DNA from: Lichenostomus cassidix
Lineage: Eukaryota; Chordata; Aves; Passeriformes; Meliphagidae
DNA length: 64,000 nucleotides
Direction: 5' to 3'
Assembly: GCA_008360975.2 (NCBI GenBank)
Contig: CM039183.1
Coordinates: forward strand, 76,647,850-76,711,849
Positions 22,901 through 34,900 of the stretch are shown piece by piece. The first letter of the stretch is position 1. Each line of letters starts with the position of its first letter. The notes below the pieces were generated by a model. It saw only the letters and a list, made by a program, of their open reading frames with translations. It was not told the origin of the DNA and searched no databases. A program made the position numbers and the translations under genes.

Positions 22901-25900
22901 CATTTTTAATAGCACAAATTTTCAGGCTGGTCTGCTTATCACTAGATGGTGCTGTTGCCTTGAGAGAAAAAAAATGCAATGCATTTGGCAGTTTATCCCT
23001 CCTTTCACTGGGGATGAGTTCAGTGAAATAGAGGCTGAAGTCTTAATTCTTTTTTTCTCACATTGAAAAGATAAGTAATTCAAAGTGATTATAGTGCTGT
23101 ATAGTTTTCTTTTTGTAGGTTCTTTTTTTTCTTTTTAATTAGTAAGTCTGGTCTTAGCACAGTAATAGTGAATTTAAGATAGAATTGTGGTCTATTGGCA
23201 CTGCTTTCAATTTTGAGGTAAGGTAATCTGGATATGATTTTTTGCCTGATGGTATGAAATGAATGTCATGCTTGTTGAATCCACTAAAAGCACAATTAAT
23301 GAATTTGATTACATTGCCTTTTGACAAGCATTTGAGCAGATTTGGGAATCTTATCTGTATTAGCCATATTTCAATCGCATTAAGTTAGTGTTCTTGATTG
23401 GCATGAACTGAAGTATCCTATGCCTCTGCTGCTGCTAATTTGCAGAAAGAATGTAGTAAATTGCCTTTTAGGCTTATGTGCCTTGTGTGGTCTGTGCTGC
23501 CATGATGGGAAGGAAGATAACCCTTTAATGTTACAGATGAAGGTGGAAGGATCCAAACCCACACTTTTGATGCTAAATATGTTTCTTAAAACCACTTGCA
23601 AGTGATTATGCCCTTTTCTTGTTTTTTCTAGGCGTCCATTGTACACATGGTTTCAATAGAACTGGATTTTTGATTTGTGCCTTTTTGGTCGAGAAGTTGG
23701 ACTGGAGGTAACTTAGAATTTTAGTTCCTGGGGATTTGTGGAATGTGGCCAAAGGGTTCTTCAGTATGTTTCACTCATTGTCCTGACAGCTATCCTAATG
23801 TATTCACTATTTGTTGTTTTATAGCTGCCTAACAACCTTGAGCAAACAGCCCATATTAACATTTTTCATCCCTTGGTAGCTTAGCCTGTTGCAATCAAGA
23901 ATTTCAGGTCTGGTAGGTCAAAAAGTCAGCTGTACCTGCTGTGTGTGGGCCTTTAGCAGTGGATATATTATATTGTGTCTCTTCCCTGTGACATGTCCCA
24001 CATTTTAAGTAAGAATGTACATGTTCAAAGATTCATGGAAGAATGTAGAATGTTCAGAGATTAATGAAAGATTATTTCCTTTACGTTTTCATCTTTTTCA
24101 TGTAGGTTTGTGTGTGGTGGTTTTTTTGGCCTTTTTTTTTTGAGTTCTGAAGAGATTAGCTAAAGTAACAGCAGAGTAACAGACTTACTTCTGAAGGATA
24201 GGGGCTAACAAAGTCCTTGTTCCCAGCTTGTTTTTTGACGAAAGTCTACAGCATGCTACTATACACTCACCCAGTTTTTCTGTCTTTTAAAAGTGTTGGT
24301 GCCTTCATATAGAGTGATTACCTTTTTCAGGTAACCATAGTGTAAAAAGAAACCCCCAAACCAAACAATGCCCGTACCATCCTAGTGAACATGACTTTTG
24401 CATGTCTGGTATTATTTGGAAAACACTACTTCCTTGTTGACAGAGTTCTGTGAAAGTCATGTTTCTTGACAAGTCCCTTAAGTGTTCTGATGATATTTCT
24501 TGTATGTGGTCCTACAAGTGAAGAAAATTCTGCTCCTTTTGCAGCATTTTCTTGTGACTGGACATACAGTTATTATGCTTAGCATACATGTGCAAGCTGT
24601 TTGCAAAGAACTAGGTCATTGCCATCTGTTAGTAGGCTTGGAATAAAGACAGAGCACCATTAGGAGTGGATGGTTGAATCTTTGTAGGATCCTAGCTGGG
24701 TATAGGAAGTAGACATAGACACAAATGTCTTTATAGTATGATTCTAGTTCCCATGAATTAAAAAAATTGTATGCTTCTAATCAGACAGTTAAAAAATAGC
24801 ATGCAATAATTAGACTTAGAACTGATCCTTTGTTCTGAAGAGGAAAGGCATTTGAACCTATTTGGATCTCCTGCTTTTATGAAGCTTCTGTATTTTCAAA
24901 CATTGGTGGGAAAAGCCTTGAAACTTAACAACTATGTCTTTTTTTTTTTGCTTCAGATAGTTAATTGTATCAAGTTTGTTCATCTCTGTCATATTTTTTT
25001 AATGGAACGTCCAGATATCACCTTGTGCGGAAAAATGTCCACAAAGAAATTATTTTGGCAACATGCTAGTTAATGCTGAGCATTATCTCTAGATAAATCT
25101 AATTTGCTGTATCATTCTTTAAAACAAGGCACTGTTACTTGCTAATGAGGGAATAAGATCTTCCTGATGGAAAAATCCATCTGTATTCATTCCTTAAGCA
25201 TATGATGTAGGAATGTTGCTGATGTGTTGTATACACTGGGATAAATTTTATAGTTAGTTTAAAGAAAGGCCTGGAAGCTCTTCAGCTGGTGGTCAGAAAG
25301 CTTACTTGGTTCTCTTTTCAAAAACTCATTTTTTACCAAAGACTGCTTTGTTTCTAGAACTTGGAAAATTGTTTTCTTTCAGCTAGGTTTTTGTACTTGA
25401 AATCTGTGCCACCTCTTTTAGCTTTCATTGCCATCTATTCCAGAAGATTACAGACTTTCTTTAATATCATCAGAGACAAATTTGAGCATTTTTCAGACCC
25501 CATCACTTTTGGTTTGTTTTGAGCTTTCAGTGGCATTCATTACAGAAGATGTGAAACAATTTAAGAAAGATAGCAAAGTAAAAAATGTCTTGTGAGAAAG
25601 AAAGTGGGAGTCTTAGAAAACATAATGGTTTCTAAGGTTCTTCTGAGTAACTCAGACTCTTAAACTGTCATTTTTGAAATGAGACCATGTGATAGTCTCA
25701 CTCTGGAAAACGTCTTGTTTTCTCCTCTTATGAAGACCAGAAGAGTCAATCAAACTTACTGGTTTGTAGACACTGTTTCTGTCTATTCTGGGAAATTTAC
25801 CTTATAGAGTTCTCAGGCTCCTTCCCATACTGTACAGGTCAGACAAAAAAAAAAAAAAAAGCATTTTGAATTAAATATCTGAAAAAAAAATATCACGGGG

Positions 25901-28900
25901 TGTAGTATGTGCTTTTGTTCCAGTTTTAAGATACGTACCTGTCAAGAAGCCTAACAAGGGTTCTACCTTTTGTAGTTTCTCCTCTCTTTTATTTAGCAAA
26001 ATTTCTAAATGTTGATCAATGGAGCATTACTACTCTGCACAGCCATGATAAATAGAAGAGAGGATTATGTCCAATGTTTTTGGTTAAATATTTTCGTAGG
26101 ATCTATGAAAATAGTAACAATAAATCCCTTGTGCTCTGCTCACTGTTGTATATTTTGGAGAGTTTTCCAGCTGGCTGGTAAAGATGCATAGCTGGTTCTT
26201 TTTTTGTTTTTTGTTTTTTGTTTTTTGTTTTTTTTGTGATCCAGCCTTCAATTTATTTGAGCACTTAAGTTTAAAGTTTTATCTGCATAGTAAAAGGCTT
26301 CTGAATTACAGTGCTCTTATGAGAAACTTCTGGAAAGAGAAGTTATTTTAAAAGATTTGGATGATTTTTCCCAGTATGAGGGCAAAACCTCTAATGAGAG
26401 GAAAGATAATTCTTAGGGTAGAAAAATGTAGCCATATTTGAATTTGAACATTTGCATTGTTCTTCGTTAAGTTAGTTGATATGTTTCTTTGGTCTTTTTT
26501 TGTCCTCATTCAATCCTCAGGTATTATCTGTGTGTCACCCATTCTTCTCTGTAGCAGTAATAAAAGTTTTATCTGGGTGATCAGCAGACTAGTATGAGCC
26601 ACAGTAAGGACTCAAAGCAGCCTAGCAGCAGTCACTTGAGAACATTTGCAGTGCCTACAGGGCTGTACAAAGTCTTGTCCAGGAGCAACTGTTACCAGAC
26701 TGATCTAAGCATGGGCTTTCAAGTATAAGGAATGTTTTTGCAATTGCCACTTCAAAATTTGTATTGATTCTCAATACAGATTGAGAATTCCAAATAATTG
26801 AGTCCCAATAATTCTTATGTTTGGTAAAGCATGACATAAGTAAGACATGTAAATTAAGCATCCAGAGTGATTTTCAATTTTTTTTTTTACAGTATTGAGG
26901 CTGCTGTGGCTACTTTTGCTCAGGCTAGACCGCCAGGTATTTATAAAGGTGACTATTTGAAGGAATTATATCGTCGTTATGGTGATGAAGATGATGCACC
27001 ATCACCACCAGAGCTTCCAGAATGGTGCTTTGATGACGATGAAGAGGAGGATGATGATAATGGTAAAACTGGAGGCCAAGAATCAGAACCTGGATCGTCA
27101 AGCTCTTCCTTTGGCAAGAGGAGAAAAGAACGCCTAAAACTGGTAATTTTGATTTGGAGCTTATATTCTAATTGCTAAACATAATTATGTAACCTCATAC
27201 TCATCAATTACCTCATCATACATTACTTTGGGAAATTTTGTAGGCTTGAGAACTGGATTAGCAAAAAGCAATATGAGTTTAAAAAAACCCAAGGCAGCAT
27301 TGAAATCATATTTTGTTCAAAGCTGCTTTAGCTGTATAATTACAAGAAATATGACTGATCACTTACTGTGGTTTTTGCCATACATCTCCATAATCTGATG
27401 AAATAAATTACTGTAGTTACCATAGTATGGAACTAATACTCAAGTACAAAGAAATATTTTTATCATTTGAAGACTAATGGTTCAGTTGTCCTCAAATTCC
27501 TTTTTGTCTGACTCTTTTTTATTTACAAATAAAGTAGGCTAGAATATTGCGGAGTGCAAAAATAATTTGTTGTTTTTGGTTTTTTTTGCATAATACTGGA
27601 TTATTTTACTTGTGTGCTGAGGTGTGTTTGTTTGCAAACACTTGGAAGTCCTCATGTTGAAATATGCTGTGGAAAAGCATTTTTTTGTTACTGCAGCTGG
27701 TCAACATGGTTTACAGGTGGAGTATGGAAAATATTAGCCTGAGAGGAATGCAAAATCCAGTCTAAAGAAACAAGATGAACTTTGAAAACTTTCAAATTGT
27801 CCCTCATCTGGAATAAAAAATACCCCACACTGTAAAAAACCATAGTAAAAGTATATTCAGGGATATGGCCACTTTCCTCCATTAGCCTTGCAGTAAAACA
27901 TTGATATCTAAATATTTTTCTGGGGAGCTGGAATCTTAAAGTTGTGTTTTTGATGTGCCTTTTGATGCATTAGGAACTGAGGTGTTATGATGAATTACAA
28001 TGACAGCCTCTTTTCATCTGGTATAAAACTCAGCTGGTCCATTTGACAGGAATGATGCTGGCTTTCCAGGCTTCTTCTTATCTGCCACCATAGTTTTGTT
28101 GAAAGCTGGAAGCTAAATTATACGAATAAGCATATTAATAACTAAAAGTTAATTATGAGCTAGATAATTTATGAAAGAAAGAATAATCTAGTTAATATGC
28201 ATATTCGTATAATTCAGTTTTGCAGCTCTGAAGGAACGTTCTTTGACACGAAGAGGAAGAACGAGCAGAATTCTTTACCATGGTTCTTGGCTGGCAGATG
28301 GGACTGCTTCTTAACTCAGTAGAGATGGATACAGTCTATTTGTGATTCCTTGTAAATATGCAATCTACAGGGGGAGTGAGTATCAGGTAAATACCTCTTG
28401 CTCAGATACTCTTATTTTACGGTCTAAAGGGCTGAATTTTCAGCATTATGTTGATTTCACCTTTGTTTCTTTCATGTCTTTCCTAAAAGACTTGGGGTAG
28501 GCAGTGTAAAAATAGAGGCAGCTATAGAGGTAGCAGTGTTTTGAATTTTTTTCATTTTGACCTAAATCTTTGTGGAGACAGAAGAAAAGTTTAGTAGTAG
28601 AGGAGGAGACAGCTCCAGGCATCCTGGATAATGAATAGTCAGAAACAGCTGCTAGCTAGCCTTTGGAATGAAGTTAGTATGCTGTCCATTTTGGAAACTC
28701 TGTCTTTGATGTGAGAAACTTTACTGCAACATTTTTCATTAAAACTTCCATATTTTGATGTCAAAAAATCTTGACAGCCTTTCTTTCCTACACTTCAGAA
28801 AGCGTAGGAACCATTAGAACATAAAGCCATTACAGTTTCCTTTGTCATCACCTGAAGGAAGTTGACAGGTATCACAAAATCTGCTTGCTTCAGTCTGAGG

Positions 28901-31900
28901 TACCACACAGGAAATCCAAACACATTTTGACTTCATGCTTGCAGTATCAATTGTAGCCTTGAAGCAACATTATTAACTGACACTTAGAATCTCACTTCAG
29001 GAAAGAAAAAACTTGATTTTGCAATTTGGACAAAAAGTTTAAATTCTGAGCCAGAATTATAAGAACCTTTTATGGGTCAAATGGAACTTACACTGTTTAT
29101 TAAGGAATGTTGTCTCTTCTAGTCCCACATAAGTTGAATATTACAAGGTGTGAGATGCAGTGCTTCTAAAATGAATGGCGACATCTTAAACAGTCTGGAA
29201 GAGATGGTGGCTGTTAATGATTTTCTTCATGATTTTGAGTGCCAGTGTCTTGTGGTCATCTGTGAGACAGAGGGAAGCGATTAAAATGATTTGACATAGG
29301 GAGGATAATATTTATTAGTTAACTATCAAACCACATAGATTCTAATTGTTACTGACTTGGGGTTTTTCTGCCTAACCAACTATCTTTTGCAAAGTTTAAC
29401 CCTTGTACTTACTGTTCTGCCTGTGAGCATCTTGATGGATGTGGGGAAAATACTATTTTTTGATTTGGCAGCACCATTTTATGTACCTGAGTATCATTTC
29501 CTTCTCCATGTTAAACACATATTTGTTCACTTTTTCCTTATAGGCCGTATTTTTTGTACTACTGACCTTTATTGTTATTCTTTGTATTCTGTCATGTTGA
29601 CTCATGTTTTCCTGATGCTGTGGTGCCTATAATTGAATGCAAGCCTCTAGTTGAGGCCATCCTAGTAAGGCTTAATAGGGAGAAATTAATTTCACATGTC
29701 TTAAGGCTAATACTTCTGTTTATATATCTCAACATAATTGCCTTTTACAAGGCAGAACAATACTAATTCAGCTTTTGGTCTCTTGCTGCTTCCATGTCTT
29801 TTTCTCTAATTATCTACCAGTGTGTGTTTGTATAATTTCTTATCCATTATTAACTGTAGAACTTTGTTTATACTGAATTGCAGAGTGTTGTTTCCAGCCC
29901 ATTTTTAAAATGAAGCATAACACTGAATCTTAAGCTACCATCCCAGTCTATATCCCTGTTACTAAAGTCACAGATGTCACAAAAATAAGAATATGCTAAT
30001 AGGAAGTTTAGGGGAAATAAATTAGTTGTCTTATACCTAAACCAGACCTTGCAGATTCTTCTCAATATATTCTTCCATTTTGTTAGTGAAATGATAACTC
30101 TTCTGAACCTGGTTTTGAAACGGGTTACTTTTCTGTTTTATGGAAGTTACATCTGCCCTGTGTTTTCTGAGTTCCTGTATGAGGACAAGATAAGCAAATA
30201 AAAGACGAACCAAGGCAAATGCAAGCAATTCCTGTTCCGTGAAGCCTGTTTCACTGTGAACCCAAATGTTTATTTGAACACCTTTGCTGCTGAGTGATAG
30301 TCATTATGATTTTGGGGTTTTTTTTGTTTCTACATGCCAAGAGGCAGTCAGTTACTGTGATTTGGTCTTGTGTTTCTAGGAATTGAATCTAAGCTGATCA
30401 GTGTAACTCCCTGTGTCTCTGAGCATATTGGCACTCGATCAAGCCTGAGTAGCTGAAGACAGCTCTCATCCAGGCCTGGCAATAGCCACTAGGGTCAGGA
30501 AGGTGTGTGTTTGGGGCTGTTGCCACTCACCCTCTCCTCCAAATGATGTTTAGGATCTGAAGCAATACAGGATGACACACATTGCCTTTTCTCCTTCAGC
30601 TGAAGTGATGGGTGGAGAAATTCATGGCAAGTGGGGCAGGCTTGATTAGTACAGACGGTGTGAAGGTTGTGCAGAGTGTAGATATTAAGTGCATGTACTT
30701 TTCTTGGGTCCTTTAGGGCTTACAACCCTTGGTTTAATATGAGTGCTGAGGACTTGATGTGCTCCTGGTGATCTGAGTTAACTAGAGTCTCTGCATCATG
30801 TTCTCCAGTGTCCTGTTTCCACAAGTGTTGTTAGCTGAACAGTAGTGTAGAAACTGCATGGGTCTGGCTCAGCTTTAGCACCTTTTCCAAGGAATGTCCT
30901 CATGAAACCTGGAGTGCTAAGTTAGCCGAGCACGAATGCCCAAGTGACTCACCTTGTTTTCATAGTGCTGTGCCTTAGCTAGTGATTATATTTGAAGCAG
31001 ATAATCTGCAAGAAACACTTTCAAATGGCAAGCACGAATTTTGTGTTTATTACTTTTCTGGAAAATCTTTCCTGCTCCCTTTGTATTGCTTCAGTCTTAG
31101 CAGTCATACTGCCATTGCACTCTGCCATTATTCACAGAAGCAAGCCACAGCCATCTTTCTTAGTTTTCTGGTGCTCTTCACCACTTACCAGAATTCAGAC
31201 AAGGTGCTGGCCAGGCACGAGTAGCTGTTTGCCTCACTTGCCCACTCCCCAGCGTGCTGTTGCATCTGCTGGTAGCCATGTAAATAGTGTGAGGTGAGTG
31301 ACACACTGAAAGTCTCTGGAGCTCAAGGTAATTAAGGTTATGAACCAGTGTATTTCTTTAGGATGCTCTGTTCTCAGAATATGATTTGGTGATGTGACTG
31401 AGCCAATCTTAGCTGCAGGGTGTACTGAAAACTGTGGTCCTGCTTTCCCTGCACTCCTTGTGTTCCTTCCTCCAGCGTCCCTTGTGCTGGCACTAATGCT
31501 GAGCTATCCTATGGTGAGCTAGTTTAGGATACTGTTTTGGCAGAAAATTACCAATTTATGAAAATTTCAAATTTTTGCCAAATTAGTTGCTAGACTTGCT
31601 CAGGAGTAGAACAGATGAGTGCCATGGTGTGCGGAAAGGAAAAGGAGGAAAAAAAGTTCCTTTCATCAGTAGTATGCAGTTGGATTTGTTAAAGCTAGTT
31701 TCAAGTGTTTTAGAGAACAGATTCTTATCTGTTGCTTGTATCTTCACATGCAAGGAGTCAGAGCTCAACAGGTAAATAGTCATGATTTGATCTTCTTAGT
31801 GGCATTAAAAATTTATTTGAGATGCTGTTGAAATAAATCTGGTCGATTTGAGATCTCCATAGAAATTTTTAATTTTGTAGTTTTGTAGACCTCATGGCTT

Positions 31901-34900
31901 TTATGTGTTCTGTTATGCAAGATTTGTTTTTATTCTGCTTGGCATCAAACTTTTTCTAGAATGCACAGGTTATTTTAGAGTTTTATTTTCAGGTTTTGTT
32001 TTAGTTTTTTGTTTATCTCTACATAGGCATTTCTGGGGCATTCAGGATAGCAACTCCACTTTAATAACTTAGTTTAGATTGAGAATAAAATTATGAAAGT
32101 ATATTACCTAAATATTGTGTTACAAACCTTCTGTTTATATTTTCTCTTTTGTTGAGAAGTTTGTCTTAGATCAACTTTCTTGAGAGTATTAGCTAAGTAG
32201 TGTAAGCATCTAAGTAACGTCTATGCCTTACTATTGCCTTTTTTTTTAGAATTATATTTTTTCCTCATAAATAAGTAATTTCAGTTCCTGGGTTTATAAT
32301 ATGGCTCACCAGTGAGTTTCCTGGTGAAGCTCAGCTAATGTATCTAGGCATTTGAGGGTAAATCTTTAAGGAATGTTTAAGCTGGTACTGCTCTAGAGGG
32401 TTGTGAAAACAGACTTAATCTTGAATTGACATATTCTGATCTGATTTATGAAGACTTTAATACTATTTTTTAAAATTTTTTTTTTTTTTTTGAATTTAGG
32501 GTGCAATTTTCTTGGAAGGAATAACAGTTAAATGTGTGACCCAGGTGACAACGCAACCAAAGTTAGGAGGAATACAGCAGAAGTGTCAGCAGTTCTGTGG
32601 ATGGGAAGGGTATGAGAATATTTAGAACTTACTTATTTGTACTATCTAGAAATAAGTGTTATATTTTGCAGAATAAAACAGCTAATTGTAAAAATGAGAA
32701 AAAAGACCATTTTTGGGTGAGCTGTTTGTGAAAAAAAGCCTCAAAGACACTTGGCAGTGAAAGTCTTGCACTGTACTATGAAATGAAATGATCAGTTTTT
32801 GATGTTAAACAAGATTCTAGAATTAGTTTTTCCATTGAGATAACAAAATGTTGCTGTTCAAATTCCAGATGTAGCCTAGTCCAGCTATTTGTGTAAAATT
32901 TAGCTCTTTCTCAAGCAGTAGATTTATTTATACCAATGCTATTACATTTCAGTATAGAGGTATAATAGTAATTTTTATAGCCAACTTGGATTTGCGTCCG
33001 ATGTTAATGAAAATGTTGGTTTTAATGTTGGTTTTAAAAAGAGAGACATTAAAAGCAACTTTTTCATTAACATCTTTCCAAAGATTAAGTTTGTCAATTT
33101 CATTAACATCTTTCCAAAGCTGGTGATCCACACTGCTTCCTGACTTGTTGATGCTTATAGTGCCTGTAATTTTGAATTCAATTATCTTGTTCTTCAAAGT
33201 TAAATCTTTGAAGTTCCAAATAATTTAGTGTTTTGTTATAAGCAAATAACCTTGTTCTTATCAGATAGACTTTTGACTTCTCTTGCAAAATATTTCATCA
33301 GAGAAAATGTTCTAACTCAGAGTTAACCTTGCAACAAGTCTGGTACAAGGTGTGAATTCAGTCTGATGTAAAAAATGTATTTCCTTGTGTGACTATTTAT
33401 TGCAGAACGATTAATAAACGTGGTTCTTTTGTTTTTTTAGGACTGGATTCCCTGGAGCACAGCCTGTTTCCATGGACAAGCAAAATATTAAATTTTTGGA
33501 GCAGAAGCCATACAAAGTTAGCTGGAAAGCAGACGGCACCCGGTAAGTTCATTTTAAATGAAAAAGCAGCACACAGTAAATTGGGTAGACAGTTTGGATT
33601 TTCTCAGGAAAGTGAATTTACTTGTACAAAGGACAAAGCACAACAACAAAACTGGCTCCAGAGATTAATTTTTATTCTGTCTTGGTGCCCAACATTTGCT
33701 GAGGTTTGTGGCCAAGTTTCTTTCTAGCAGCTGTTCTACACACTAACTCTTATAGGCAAGCACCTTTATTCTTCTCCAACTCTTGCCTATCTGTCAGCCA
33801 GGACTTGCCATCAAGGTCTTAGAATAATCTTGCATTACAAGAGTTTGCTAAGCTGAAGACTTTATTTATAAAAGCTAAATAAAACTTCTGATTGATCCTT
33901 CAGAAGCTGGGTAATATGAGACATTTCATAGGTGTTTTTGGTTTTTTTTATTCATACTGTGATCCTTTGTTCTAACACACAGTTCATGTCAGCTAAAGAG
34001 TCAATAATTTTATCCTCCCTCACCAGTTCTGTTACATTCATTGCAGGGGTGCCTTTTGTTTAATAGCAAACTACAACCTGATTGGACATACTCCAGAATT
34101 TTTCTTGAATTCTTTATTTTGCTAGGTTTGTTATCTTTAATACTGGAGTATCCTAGATAATGAAAATCCCTGAAAATATGGGGAATTTGTAATCTTATGA
34201 GAATTACCAAGTGGCTCCACATGGAGTCAGTCAGGATTCAGCACAATTCAGCCATAACTAAGCTGTCTTGTATAAAAAAAACCCCAGACCCTTCAAGTGT
34301 CTCTCCTCTGTGGAGTTTGTGCTTCGAGGGTTTATTAGCTTGGGCTGAACATGGTACGAAAAGTCTTAAGTTAGCTTCAGTCAGTATGGCATTCAAGCAT
34401 TAAGAAATATGTGGGAATAATTGGTTTACAGACCCTGGCTGTGTGCAGAAGCACTTGGGTTGTGCAGTGCAGGTGTTCTCAGGATGGGAAGTCGCAGCAC
34501 TGGGTTGCTGGGAGATCGAGGCATATTCTCAGAGCAGTACAGGGTATGGGGCATTCCAAAGCTGCTGACCCTGAACAACTGAAGTCAGCCACTTTAAACT
34601 GACCTGGAGAGTCTTTGTCATATCTTATGTTACTAACTTGGAAAATTGATGTCTTATGTAATATTCTCGTTTTCTTACTCAAATGTGTGGATGGGATGCC
34701 TACATTCTGAGTACTAAAGCAATTATACAGAACATAGTAGTGTACCTGGAAGACTGCCTTTTGTGAAAGAAATTAAAGTGTACATGTAATTTCTTGTAGA
34801 AATTTTCAGTATTTTGAACATTCTATTCTGTGTTTTTAGTTTTAGAATGGATGAAGAACAAAACTGAAGGAACTAAATAATGACTAAATTAATTTAAGCT

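Larger units (their letters stand above)
18908..23631 (+). other. RNGTT intron 4 (4.7 kb)
   Basis: Rich in repeats: an old antisense CR1 (19722-20095), an antisense ERV LTR (20114-20708), a 114-nt inverted repeat (20763-20876) and a sense CR1 (22099-22781). The remainder is AT-rich with no recognised feature. Intron 3, just upstream (18686-18818), is only 133 bp and holds nothing notable. Confidence 0.9.
27143..32499 (+). other. RNGTT intron 6 (5.4 kb)
   Basis: Mostly AT-rich. It holds a strong hairpin (28116-28214), an apparently ancient CR1 relic (29635-29885) and a moderately GC-rich stretch at about 30380-31500 of unknown origin. The intron ends in a run of more than 15 T before exon 7. 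Confidence 0.85.

Noticed and set aside
30380..31500. Moderately GC-rich stretch in intron 6 with overlapping ORFs
   Set aside because: Could be an old repeat or a regulatory region, but no diagnostic segment of CR1, LTR or a gene was identified.
33389..33727. 112-codon ORF overlapping RNGTT exon 8
   Set aside because: It is in a different frame from the coding exon. The true frame gives the KADGT motif.
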